The notes under the pieces were generated by a model. That model was not told the origin of the DNA. It was given only the letters and a program-made list of their open reading frames with translations, and did no database searches. DNA of 64,000 nt from Delphinus delphis (taxonomy: Eukaryota > Chordata > Mammalia > Artiodactyla > Delphinidae). The DNA lies in the NCBI RefSeq assembly GCF_949987515.2, contig NC_082689.1, forward strand, positions 68,694,267 through 68,758,266, written 5' to 3'. This document shows positions 48,080 to 58,310 of the stretch, one piece after another; within the stretch, counting starts at the first letter, position 1; every line of letters begins with the position of its first letter. The position numbers and the translations under genes are program-made.

Positions 48080-49400
48080 TGATCTAGTCTCTTTTTCAGT
48101 CATTAGGTTTGAGGTTCAAAACCTGGCTCTGAGGTGGAAACTGGCTAAGACATTGTGAACTTTTATCAGTATATTTACCCTTACTCTCAGCTTCCTGATT
48201 TTTTATCATTGATTTTATAGATTGAGTAATACAGTACTTTTTGGCTACCTGTCTATTATTCCCCTTGGGATGCTGTATTCTATTAATCATCTCCATAATT
48301 CTCTGTGACTTGTCTTCCTTGGACCTTTGACTTGACTCCAATCTATTTTTTTTTTTAATTGAGGGGTAGTTGATTTACGATGTTATGTTAGTTTCTGGTG
48401 CACAGCAAAGTGATTCAGTTATATATATATATAATCTTTTAAATATTCTTTTCCATTATGGTTTATTATAGGATATTGAATATATTTCCCTGTTCATTAA
48501 TTTTATATATAGTAGTTTGTATCTGCTAATCCCAAACTCCTAATTTATCCGCCCCCTTTCCCTTTGGTAACCATAAGTTTGTTTTCTATGTCTTTGAGGA
48601 CTTGACTGCAGTCTTTTTTTTTTGACTGCAGTCTTAATGCTCTTTACGGCAAATGTACTCATCTGCCTTCTGATGCTTATGTGCTGCCACCTGGTCTCTA
48701 CTGGGTTTGATCCTATCATCCCCAGTGCTGTTGGTGATCTCAGTTCTGGAATGGTATTTTCCACTCACCTGGCCTAGGAGGAAAGCAATAGATGAACTTC
48801 TCAGTGATGTTGGGAGCAGTCTGACCAGCATATTCATTAAATGTTTTGGTAAATGGTGAGTCCACTGGCCCTTCCATGGAACAAAATAGTCTAATGGGAT
48901 TTCTAACCTTCTATAATATGTCCCCTCTAACATACCCATATCTCTAAGACTTTCATCTCTTAGTCCCGTATCTGCCATGACGTTTCTAACATCGCCACCT
49001 CACTTAGAATGGCCATCTAAGGGGCATGCTAGTAAGTGTCATCTTACCCATGTGTTCACATCATTTCCCAGGGTCCTCACCAGGGTGATACATTCTATAT
49101 TATTGAAGAGTACCAACCAAATTTATTTTCTACCCTCCCTCTTGGTTCAGTACCCTCAGAATCCAGTCTCAAGCATACTCTTCCACCTCATACTGGTACA
49201 TGTTGGTCAGGTCCAAGTGTTTCTTTGAAGTTTAATATCTTTTCTCCCTTAGTAGACCTAGCATTTCCCTGCCTGGGTTGTTGTAACTTTTTGCCTAAAT
49301 TATTTTCTTGGTGGCCAGAAGGTGGGGAGAAGGTAGATCCTGAAGACATGTTGCTTTTTAGGAAAGATACACATGGATTTTGTGTAGAAAAAGGGGATTT
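48080..49400 (-). pseudogene. ERV gag-like relic, interrupted by an L1 tail
   Basis: Open pieces at 48978-48634 (114 codons, with DMGMLEGTYYRRLEIP) and 48341-48096 (81 codons, basic and Q/K/S-rich, nucleocapsid-like) lie on the minus strand on either side of an L1 tail at 48345-48605. Position upstream of the protease relic supports gag. I see no intact zinc knuckle. The assignment rests on order and composition more than on motifs. Confidence 0.5.
48345..48605 (-). mobile_element. L1 3' end inserted in the ERV, antisense
   Basis: After a T tract it reads AATTGAGGGGTAGTTGATTT, GTTAGTTTCTGGTGCACAGC, AAAGTGATTCAGTTATATAT, TAGTAGTTTGTATCTGCTAA and CATAAGTTTGTTTTCTATGT. This is a different L1 3' UTR type from 28508-28694. 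CTTGACTCCAATCT (48331-48344) and CTTGACTGCAGTCT (48601-48614) are the target-site duplication. Confidence 0.88.
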
Positions 49401-49636
49401 TTAATCCTAATAAGATTAATGGGCCATTTCTTCAAGTTCAGAGGGTTCAGGGAAATCTGGAGATTCAAGATTTTTAGATCTTCCTATCACCCCAGGTATC
49501 CCCATTCCAGGTATCATTGCCTTATTCTTTCCTGACAAAGACCCTAACCTTGGCATAGCACATCTACCTTGACTGGGAATTTAATCTTATTTTGGAGCTT
49601 GGTACTCTTACAGTTCGGTTCTGGGCCTGGTCCTCA

Positions 49637-49848
49637 TTTTTTTTTTTTTTTCTTTTGCGGTACGCGGGCCTCTCACTGCCGTGGCCTCTCCCGTTGCGGA
49701 GCACAGGCTCCGGACGCGCAGGCTCAGCGGCCATGGCTCACGGGCCCAGCCGCTCCGCGGCATGTGGGATCTTCCCAGACCAGGACACGAACCCGTGTCC
49801 CCTGCATCGGCAGGCGGACTCTCAACCACTGCGTCACCAGGGAAGCCC
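49637..49848 (-). mobile_element. CHR-2-type SINE, antisense, inside the ERV
   Basis: Poly(T), then GCGGTACGCGGGCCTCTCAC, the GGCCATGGCTCACGGGCCC body, an antisense B box (GAACCCGTG context) and the antisense start CACCAGGGAAGCCCC. It is GC-rich against its surroundings. Open frames across it on both strands are shadows of the SINE. Confidence 0.95.
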
Positions 49849-50199
49849 CGATACTTAGCTTTTAATTTGCTTATTAATCACTCTTAGCTTGTTTTTTTTT
49901 TTTCCAGAAGGTTGATAGAGCTTATCAAGAGCAACCCAATTCCAGTGTCCTGCGGTTACCATTTCACCCATATTCTCAAACGTCTAACGCATTGCCCAAA
50001 GCTAATGCAGTCTCTTCACAGTGTGACATTCCAGTTTTCTGCTGATGAAAGTTTTAATAATTGCATTGCTAATCTGTGCTCAGGGACTGTCTGTGCTCAC
50101 CTACTGCCAATGATAGACTCCTCATTTCCATCACCAGATAGGGATAGGTGATCCAGCTTCAAAATCCCAGTCAGTGCCTGGTTTCTCTGACCACTACCA

Positions 50200-50540
50200 G
50201 TATAGCAGGTTGGTTGCCTTGGGAAGCTGACTCTGAGATCAAGATTCATGTGCAGAAGCAGGTTTATACGGAGTGCACTTGGGATCGACATATGTAGAGA
50301 GAAATTCAGGAAATAAAGTGTGATTAGACATAGGGAAAAGTGGAGCTGGGAGGAAGTTCCAACAAAAGCCTAAGCTGACACGATGGGAAGTTCTGGAAGT
50401 GTAATGGTCCATCAGAGTTCTATCAGCTTGGGACAAGGGGGGCTTTTTACCCCTTTGTAGATAAGTCTTTCCCTGGAAGAAACTATGAAGTTAAATGGAG
50501 CAATTTTCATCAACCAAGGCTATTGTAAAAGAGGACTGAA
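50200..50540 (-). repeat. ERV LTR (5' LTR)
   Basis: It begins CAGGTTGGTTGCCTTGGGAA and GCTGACTCTG, then CAGGTTTATACGGAGTGCAC, paralleling the LTR at 46040-46440. The sequence immediately internal (left) should hold the primer-binding site; I could not identify the tRNA with confidence. Confidence 0.65.
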
Positions 50541-50583
50541 TTTGAAGGCATCTTCCAGCAGCTAGGGAAAATATCCTTCACTC

Positions 50584-50628
50584 AAAAATATGATTGACAA
50601 AAAAAAAAAAAAAAAAATATGATTGACA
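50584..50628. repeat. Poly(A) tract flanked by a short direct repeat
   Basis: AAAAATATGATTGAC (50584-50598), about 18 A residues, then AATATGATTGAC again. This is the footprint of an L1-mediated insertion in which only the tail was copied. Confidence 0.85.
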
Positions 50629-50944
50629 TGATGCATCATAGCGTCTATTACGTGATATAATCCATTATAGCTGAAGGAACATTTTTCAAACTGAGGATGG
50701 AAACAAAAAATTTGTGACAAAATAATATTAATAGTTCCTATTCTTGTTTTCAAAATGTGACTAGGAGAAAATCATTTAAACAAGAAAGATACTCATCTGT
50801 TATTCACCAATTTGCTTAAAAACATCACTTATTGAGTAAAAAATTCTTATATTTTAGACACTTTTGGAATTCAAATATGAATAAGATAAAGTCCTACTTT
50901 CAAGAAGATTATATTTTATGAGAGGGTACAGATACTAAATACAT
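50629..50944. other. No recognised element (about 315 bp)
   Basis: AT-rich sequence between the ERV and the Tigger1 fossil. No gene recognised. Confidence 0.45.
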
Positions 50945-51056
50945 GAATATTTTGGTTTCCCAGTGTTTATAAAAGTTATGTTTACACATAGTATTCTATT
51001 AAATGTGCATTATCAGTATGTCTAAAAAATGTGCATACCTTATTTTAAAATATTTT

Positions 51057-51140
51057 TTAAACATCTTTCTTGGAGTATAATTGCTTTACAATGGTGTGTT
51101 AGTTTCTGCTTTATAACAAAGTGAATCAGCTATACATATT
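51057..51140 (-). mobile_element. Short L1 3' end inside Tigger1, antisense
   Basis: AACATCTTTCTTGGAGTATA, TTGCTTTACAATGGTGTGTT and CAAAGTGAATCAGCTATACA match the terminal 85 bp of the common L1 3' UTR. The palindrome at 51138-51387 starts directly at its truncated edge. Confidence 0.88.
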
Positions 51141-51387
51141 TTTACAGTCATCCCTCAATTTTCCCTGGAAGATTAATCCCATTACAGTACATTTTTGTAA
51201 ATTCATAGACCCTTGGATATGGACTGTCTTTTTTTTTTAATTGAACAAATAAAGTATTTTACTGTTCTCTTTATTTCTTCAATTAAAAAAAGACAGTCCA
51301 CATCCAAGGGCCTATGAATTTAAATACAAAAATGTACTGTAATGAGATTAATCTTTCAGGGAAAATTGAGGGATGACTGTAAAAATG
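51138..51387. repeat. About 250-bp near-perfect palindrome
   Basis: The left arm starts TTTTTACAGTCATCCCTC and the right arm ends with its complement GAGGGATGACTGTAAAAA. Arms of about 110-120 bp pair through CATTACAGTACATTTTTGTA, CCCTTGGAT and GGACTGTC, with roughly four substitutions, one 4-bp indel (TTTA) and a difference in T-run length. The pairing continues through TTGAANAAATAAAG to a loop of about 14 nt near 51255-51268. Confidence 0.95.
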
Positions 51388-51640
51388 TTTTTGAGCATAC
51401 ACGCACACAAATACTTTATTGCTAAAATATACTAACCATCATCTGAGCCCTCAGGGAGTTGGACTCTTTTTGCTAATGGAGGGTCTCGCCTCAATGCTGA
51501 TGGCTGCTGACTGATCAGGGTCTGGTTCCTGAAAGTTAGGGTAGCTGTGGCAATTTCTTAAAATAAGACAACCATGAAGTTTGCTGCATCATTTACTCTT
51601 CCTTTCATCTGAATGCTTGAAAGCCATTGTAGGATTATTA

Positions 51641-52035
51641 TTAATTTTTAATTGAAATATAGTTGACTTACTATATTACTTTCAGGTATATTGAGTGGTA
51701 ATTTGATATTTATATAGATTATACTCCATATAAAGTTATAAAATATTGACTATATTCCACATTCTCTACATTACATTCTTGTAATTTATTTATTTTACAC
51801 CTAGTAGTTTGTACCTTTTAATCCCCTTCCCCTCTTTTGCTCCTCCCCACACCCTCTCCCCTTTAGTAACCACTAGTGTGTTCTCTGTGTCTGTTGAGTC
51901 TGTTGCTGTTTTGTTGTATTTATTTGTTTGTTTTATTTTTTAGAGTCCACATATGAGTGAAAACACACATTATTTGTCTCTCTCTGTCTGACTTATTTCA
52001 CTAACCATAATACCTTCTGAATCTATCCATGTTGA
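51641..52035 (-). mobile_element. L1 3' end inserted in Tigger1, antisense
   Basis: TTTTTAATTGAAATATAGTT, CACCTAGTAGTTTGTACCTT, CCTTTAGTAACCACTAGTGT, GAGTCCACATATGAGTGAAA and CTGTCTGACTTATTTCACTA follow the L1 antisense 3' end. It belongs to the same 3' UTR type as 48345-48605 but is more diverged. Tigger1 sequence resumes on both sides. Confidence 0.85.
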
Positions 52036-52537
52036 TGCAAACATTAGTTGGCCTAACTTCAATACTGTGTCTTAGGGAATAGGGAGCCCCGAGGAGAGAA
52101 GGAGAGAGATGGGGTAGCAGTCAGAACACACACAACATTTATCTATTAAGTTTGCTGTCTTATATGGGCCAGATTCATGGTGCCTCAAAACAATTACAAA
52201 TAGTAACATCAAAGATGACTGATCACAGATCACCATAACAAATATAAAAATAATGAAAAAGTTTGAAATTTGCAAGAATTACCAAAATATGACACAGAAA
52301 CGCAAAGTGAGCAAATGCTGCTGGGAAAAGTGGCACTGATAGACTTGCTCAATGCAGGGTTGCTGCAGACCTTCAGTTTATAAAAAACTCAGTTTATCTG
52401 TGAAGCACAATAAAGTGAAGTGCAATAAAACGAGGTATGTCTATGGAAAATCTGCAGACTGCAAAGGAGTGTGATTAAGATTGAAGTAAATGAACAAGAC
52501 AACTACTGTGTGATGTTTCTAGAAGTGTGATGTTTCT

Positions 52538-52888
52538 GTGCTTCTCTGGTGGTGCAGTAGTTGAGAATCCGCCTGCCAATGCAGGGGACCCGGGTTCGAG
52601 CCCTGGTCCGGGAAGATCCCACATGCCATGGAGCAACTAAGCCCGAGTGCCACAACTACTGAGCCTGTGTTCTAGAGCCCAGGAGCCACAACTACTGAGC
52701 CCGTGTGCTGCAACTACTGAAGCCCGTGTGACTAGAGCCCATGCTCTGCAACAAGAGAAGCCACAGCAATGAGAAGCCCGCACACTGCAACGAAGAGTAG
52801 CCCCTGCGCTCCACAACTAGAGAAAGCCCGCGCACAGCAATGAAGACCCAACACAGCCAAAAATAAATAAATTTATTAAAAAAAAAAA
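52538..52888 (+). mobile_element. CHR-1-type tRNA-derived SINE, sense
   Basis: Start GTGCTTCTCTGGTGGTGCAG, A-box-like region TAGTTGAGAATCCG, B box GGTTCGAGCCC, CACAACTACTGAGCC repeats, and an AAATAAATAAATTTATT plus poly(A) tail. It is more complete than the copy at 10174. The bases just left hold a 17-bp tandem (GTGTGATGTTTCT at 52508 and 52525). Confidence 0.95.
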
Positions 52889-52909
52889 CCTGTAACCTGG
52901 TTACAGGTT
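52887..52909. repeat. Short perfect inverted repeat
   Basis: AACCTGTAAC, CTG, GTTACAGGTT: 10-bp arms with a 3-bp loop, just after the poly(A) tail of the SINE. Confidence 0.85.
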
Positions 52910-53062
52910 CACCAGAGTCTAAATCAGCTGCAGTTTTTGTGAAAAATGCAGATTCTGGGAACCTATCTCAGATTTACTGAATCAATTTCTAGAATGGAGC
53001 CTGGGAATGTGCATTTTACTAGCATTGCAAGTCATACTGATGTACAGTTATGTTTGAGAGGA
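52910..53062 (+). mobile_element. MER5-like hAT fossil
   Basis: GTGAAAAATGCAGATTCTGG, CAGATTTACTGAATCAATTT, GAGCCTGGGAATGTGCATTT and the terminal ACAGTTATGTTTGAGAGG follow MER5A order. Confidence 0.65.
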
Positions 53063-53104
53063 ACTTGTGAAAGTGGCAGCTTATAAGAGGTTAAAATAAC
53101 TGTC

Positions 53105-53610
53105 AGAATGCAATAAAGAACCCAGGAGCTATGAGTCATGAGGCAAACCATGAAAATGGATGGAATTTAGATCAATGAAGAGGAGAGAATGTATTTCAGT
53201 AGGGGGAACTGAATCCTTGAGATGAATAAATGAGCAAGAGATGTTTAAGATGCATTGAATAGATCAGACAATTATGATGTACCAATTGGAAAACAGTAAG
53301 AAATGAAGTTGGAAATAGAGTTTGCATCAGGTGGTGGAGAGCTCTGAATGCCAGACTTAAGAATTTTAACTTTATTCTGAAAGCTACAGGGAATATTGAT
53401 TTATGCCAAAAGAGAGTATTGGTACAGGCAAAGTTTTGAGGACATCAGCCTGGTGTGGTGCATAGGATAGCCTGAACTGAAGAGATACTCTCAACAGGAT
53501 CTCAGTTAAGAGATCACTGAGATAATCAAGGTATGATGTCAACAGCCTAGATAAGCAAGTGAAAGTAGAAGAGGTAGATGGACGTGGGAGAGATTACAGA
53601 AATAATACTT
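53105..53610 (-). mobile_element. L2 fragment, antisense
   Basis: AAGAATTTTAACTTTATTCT, GACATCAGCCTGGTGTGGTG and GATAATCAAGGTATGATGTC follow the antisense order also seen at 62615-63150 (TGCAGTAATCCA-type block). Confidence 0.5.
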
Positions 53611-54014
53611 CATATGTTTTCATTCACTTTTACTTTCATGAAAGCTGACAGTTATTATCCTGAAGGATTCAGAGAAACTTAAATAAGATAAATATCTCAT
53701 TTGATAAATGATAATGTGGGTCTGGTCTAGTCACTGACATGGGACTGATGCTCATTGAATGTTAGCTCTAATACTGATTATTCCTATGTAGCACAAATTT
53801 GTACTGTCAGGAAAGGGTAATTGATTAGAGTCAGAAGTTCTGAGTTCAAATGCTGGCAAGGTCTAGCCTTTAGCTGTTCCATCTAGGGTATGCAGGGAGT
53901 TAGTTATACAAGATGGCTCTAAGGTCCTTTAAAGTTCTGAACTTCTATGATTTTAAGAAATGATAATAGATATTATAATAGATATCCTACATATGAATAT
54001 GTATCATACGCTAT
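53611..54014. other. Unassigned; MIR-like at 53800-53940
   Basis: AGAGTCAGAAGTTCTGAGTT and AAGGTCCTTTAAAGTTCTGA suggest a MIR-family relic in sense orientation. The rest is unassigned. Confidence 0.4.
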
Positions 54015-54026
54015 GAAAATAGTAGC

Positions 54027-54240
54027 GGGCTTCCCTGGTGGCGCAGTGGTTGAGAGTCTGCCTGCCGATGCAGGGGACACGGGTTCGTGCCCCGGTCCGG
54101 GAAGATCCCACGTGCCGCAGAGCGGCTGGGCCCGTGAGCCATGGCCGCTGAGCCTGCGCGTCCGGAGCCTGTGCTCCGCAACGGGAGAGGCCACAACAGG
54201 GAGAGGCCCGCGTACCGCAAAAAAAAAAAAAAAAAGAAAA
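54027..54240 (+). mobile_element. CHR-2-type SINE, sense, well preserved
   Basis: GGGCTTCCCTGGTGGCGCAG start, A-box-like region TGGTTGAGAGTCTG, B box GGTTCGTGCCC, GAGCGGCTGGGCCCGTGAGC body, then poly(A). The target-site duplication GAAAATAGTAG is at 54015-54025 and 54242-54252. Few private changes against the other copies suggest it is among the youngest here. Confidence 0.97.
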
Positions 54241-54252
54241 AGAAAATAGTAG

Positions 54253-57200
54253 TAATTTCTTGAGTCTCTTCTAGAAAGAGATAATTCCCTTCTCATACAA
54301 AGGTTTTTTTTTTTTATAATTCCTTTATTTGTGCTATTTTCAGTATACAATATGGCATTTGAGTTTGAAGGAAAGAATCTTACTTAAACTTTAAACAAGA
54401 ACCAAGTTTTAGTGTTCCATGAAAGAAAATAAACAGCGTGGTATAACAAAGATTAGAACTAGGCTTCTCTCATTTACCTACACTTGTAGAAATACTTGTG
54501 GAAATCATTTTAAAAATCCTGTTTCTAAGAAAAAAGACACAGAAGCATGAAGGAATTTACAGATGAACTTCCAAGGCTGAGAAACTGTCAAACACCCATC
54601 TCTGCATGTTGAGTTTAATAACCAAGAAATATGATTGTGAAATGTCTTTTACATTACCCATGAAGAAATATGATAAACTGATTTGGACCAGACTTGCCCT
54701 ATTGAAAATCTTATGCTGCAAAGACAAATACAAGTATTTTTAAATTTGGAAGAAAATTACTTTCTTCAGTTTTAAATATTTGGTTGAAAATAAAAACAAC
54801 TTGCTTTCCACGATACAGTCTCTCTCTTAAAAAAAAGGGATGGGGGATATGTGCCTTGAAACTTAGCATTAGGTAAGCATTTCTAGGTAAGCATATTTTT
54901 CTTTACCAATATTAGTACACAATCTGTAATGAAAAAGCAACTTTAAAATAAATCAGCTTTATTTAATGTCACCCGTGATAACTATGAAAAGTTTTGCTGT
55001 CAACAAGGCAATATTTTAAAATAGATTTGTTTTTGACTAAAAAGTACTCTTCCTGATGCATAATTAATAGATTAAAATTGTGACAGATTTTCTAATGTTT
55101 ATTACTTTTATGGAAATATTCATCCTGGGAATAATTTGAATAGCAAATTTCTCAAGTAGATTAAAAAGAGATTTAATTACCCAAAATGTATTTTATATTT
55201 GTTTTTAAGGTTTACATTTAGTGAGTTTATATGTACCTATATATTGAGTCCTATGTGTTGAATCTTGAATATTTGAATTAGCTGCCTGGAATTTAACAAA
55301 GAAGTTGATTAGCCCTGATGTTATGCACCAGCATATGATATAAGCCCCAGCCAGAATAAAACATGTGCATAAAGCTTTTAAAATTCATGTATTATTTTCA
55401 TAATACAGTGGCATTTATCTTGTTTTCAAATCAGTTTTAAGAGTCTTAGAATATATGTTCTTTCTTTTTATGTTTCATTCTCAAAGTTTCTTTTGAGAAT
55501 GATATGTAATTTCATCACCAGCTCTGTCTTTTGAACTCACTCTGACAGAACTAGTCAGCAGAGATGGAGCTGAGGGAAGTGAGCGGTCTGTTATGTCGTC
55601 ACTGCTGGGCCTTGACTAGGAGGTACCATTAGTGTAGAGAACTACAAACAGATCACAGAGCCATTCCAGGGGGACTCAGAAGAAGCATCCAGAAATAAGG
55701 AGGCTAAAATAGATTTAGGCAAGGAGTCTTTAGTTGTCCCTGGGGTATCTTAAAGGTATCATAAGGACCCTGTAGCTGGGAGACTTAGATTTTTCAGACC
55801 TTGAAAAACACTTGAATACTCTCTTCCCTCCAGACCCACTTAAGAAGAATCAGTCCCCCCAAACAATCTTTTGGAAAAAAAAAAAAAGAAAGGAAAAAAT
55901 GGTCCGAGTGGGATTTTAGTAGCAAGTCAAGCAGGTTTTGAATTTGGAAGGCATGTGTCAGAACCAAATAGTCCCATTAACCCTATAACTATTAAAAGCA
56001 GTTCCTAAAAGAACAGTGCAAGATGTCAGAGGATTTGTAGAACGATTTCACATTTTCAGACCTTGCTTGCTTATTTTTCCAGCAATGTTCATTCCCAAAT
56101 GAATATTTGACAAGGTAGGGGAAGGGGAGCTGAAGGCTGTCTTCATTCGGTATTTTTCTTTATCAATTCAAGCCAAGAAACCATGGAAAAGTGACAGTAA
56201 AGAGCAGTAAATCTGGGTCAGACATAAATGCATGATGATAAATAGCTGGACATGTTTGAATTATGGCATTCTGAACAGACGATGGAGAAAGCTTGCTGAA
56301 TTATCAACCTGCTTTTGCTGAAGCCTTAATTTGACTCAATGTGAGAGCCTACTTTTATACTGTGCTATAAATTGAGAGTTTTATTTTATTATGCTGACTT
56401 AATTAGAGAAATAATCCCATTGACAGGTGAGATGAATAGAAAAACAAATATTCACAGCCACTAATTAACAAAGCTTTGGTGACTTTTGTTTTCTTTCCTT
56501 ACTTTCCAGGGTAGTCACTGTACACTGAATTGCACATTTCATGAATTTATTTTGTTGAATTTTACCCATACTTAATTCAAAAGTTCTCCCAGTTTAGGGA
56601 ACAAATACTGTGTAAATATGCACAACCTCTATAGACCTTAGAGGCATGACCAGCGGATTATTTTCAAACCTAGAGAGTGGAACTACGGATCCATGTTCTA
56701 ATGGCTGAGGCATGCATGACAAAATATATTTTATGTGTAGATACAAAATCCATTTGTTTCAGCTCCTTTTTTCTAATTAAAAAAGAAACAGAAAACAGGC
56801 TATGTTGCACGTAAGATCTGTAGTCAACAAATTGCCACTCCTTAACCAAGTTGAGGATTAACTTAGCTGGCTGTTCCTGGCCAGCCCCTAACTCCTCTGA
56901 CCCCAGCGAATTTCCAAAAATCTATAAAGCAGGGAAAGGGTGCATCTGTGTAATACATGATCACTGCTGGGAAAGTAAGTCAAAACAGTACCGGCTGATG
57001 GTAGTCTGGCAGTGATGTCTTTTCATAGGTAGTGTTACATTCTTATCTATTACTGCTCTGATTTCTTGGTCTTTTTGAATTCTGTATTCAAATATTAAAC
57101 TCATTTGAATGGAACTGAGGATACAACAAAGAAAAGACAGGAGGCCAACTAATCAAAATGTATAACTCTTCAAATCTGACTTTTAAGAAAAATTCACGTT

Positions 57201-57779
57201 CAGTTTTGAGGGATTTGGTTTGTTTTGTTTTTTAGTAAAGCCCTTTTGACTAGGGATCATGTCTTACATTTAATTCATTGCTTACATTAGTCTCATAAGT
57301 ATCTTACTAGAAGAAGGAAGCTATAAAGCAGACCTTAGGTAGAATTTTGCAGAAGTCAAATTTACCTGCAGGATTTTCCCCTCCTTATCAGCATATTTCC
57401 TAGATCATCTGTTACACACTCCCCAAATTCTAGTTGCTGAATCCCTAAAGATCCCATCAATCTAAGTTTAACCCCTCATAACATCCTCTTTTCTCTCCCC
57501 ACCCAACCCCTTTCTAATGGACCAATGCCTTTTAATTTAGATCCCCATCAGAATGTAGTTTCCAGGAAAGCAGGGAATTTGTCTTGCTTACAATTTTATC
57601 TTCAGTCTGGTATCTATTAGTAGATCAATACATTTTTATAATACATCAATAATGATTCATCCATTGCAACTGATTTGAGCTAGTCATTAGAATAAACACT
57701 GCTGATTTATCTCATTTTCAGCAACATCTGCAACTTGACCATAAAGGCAACTTCATTTCCTTAAGATGTTAAAGAAATT
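54253..57779. other. Repeat-poor non-coding stretch (3.5 kb)
   Basis: No transposon, gene or CpG-rich promoter recognised. It contains only short A/T tracts (near 54304 and 55870). Open frames are short and unremarkable. Confidence 0.45.
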
Positions 57780-58310
57780 GATTCATGACACTTGTTAAAG
57801 AGAGTAAGGAAGACTTTATTCAAGAAAGAACTATGACAATAGTTGTAAAGACCACTGTAATGGGGTTTTGCAGTAGGGGAGAGAGATTGGGCTCAACTCT
57901 GAATACAACAAAGAAAAGTGGAAATTTATAGCCAAAGAGCAGGGTAGAGGTCAGTGGATGAAAAATTACTAAGACGAAGCATGAAGGATAAGGGGGGATT
58001 CTGGCTAAACTGACCTAACAGGATTCTTGCTGGAGGCAGGTCAGGTGATCAGACATCACATGGGGGATGGAAGAAGATGAGGAACCTGATTAGATATTGA
58101 AGGTGGTCAGATATGGAGGATGGGAGATTCTGGATAAAGTGACTTAGCAGGATTCTTGCTAGAATTGGACAAGGCAGAGGTGAACACAGAAGTCCAAAAG
58201 TTAAGGCCTTATTGAAAAAGACCTCAAAGGAGCCTGAGTAGAGTTTGGCCAAGGAGAGAATCTATGTCAAAATCATCTCTGGATGAGAGTCAGCTAAGGC
58301 ATTGCCTGAA
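57780..58310 (-). mobile_element. LTR-like element with an internal repeat
   Basis: Purine-rich sequence starts near TGACACTTGTTAAAGAGAGT and AAGGAAGACTTTATTCAAG. GATTCTGGCTAAACTGACCT at 57997 and GATTCTGGATAAAGTGACTT at 58126 begin two related blocks, each continuing with AGCAGGATTCTTGCT-like sequence. The layout resembles an antisense retroviral LTR with a duplicated segment. The family is not identified. Confidence 0.4.

Larger units (their letters stand above)
46030..50545 (-). mobile_element. Defective endogenous retrovirus (ERVL-like), antisense
   Basis: Two related LTRs (about 46040-46440 and 50200-50540) enclose gag-, protease- and pol-derived sequence, all reading right to left. The order on the minus strand is LTR, gag-like (about 49400-48080), protease-like with an LLDTG motif (47904-47912), reverse transcriptase-like (about 47400-46900), a possible RNase H or connection region (about 46870-46560), then LTR. 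No integrase-like or envelope-like sequence was seen before the left LTR, so the 3' internal part seems deleted. Multiple stops and frameshifts make it non-functional. An L1 tail and a SINE lie inside. The LTRs differ widely, which implies great age. The class assignment is an inference from gene order and LTR appearance. Confidence 0.8.
50945..52447 (-). mobile_element. Tigger1 (Tc1/mariner, pogo-like) fossil, internally deleted and nested
   Basis: Three pieces belong together: 50945-51056 (TTTTGGTTTCCCAGTGTTTA, AAAAGTTATGTTTACACA), about 51405-51640 (ATACTTTATTGCTAAAATAT, CCATCATCTGAGCC, GGGTCTCGCCTCAATGCTGA), and about 52030-52447 (TTGGCCTAACTTCAATACTG, CACACACAACATTTATCTAT, and the terminal AAGCACAATAAAGTGAAGTG plus CAATAAAACGAGGTATGTC). 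The right terminal repeat is present; the left terminal 80 bp or so are missing. Of the transposase only the extreme N-terminus remains, with the start codon complement at 51625-51627, and then sequence jumps over most of the gene. Confidence 0.88.

Noticed and set aside
53973..54350. A 125-codon frame and similar frames at 49569-49865 and 58621-59016
   Set aside because: They translate the GC-rich CHR-2 SINE. The same peptide pieces recur at each SINE copy.
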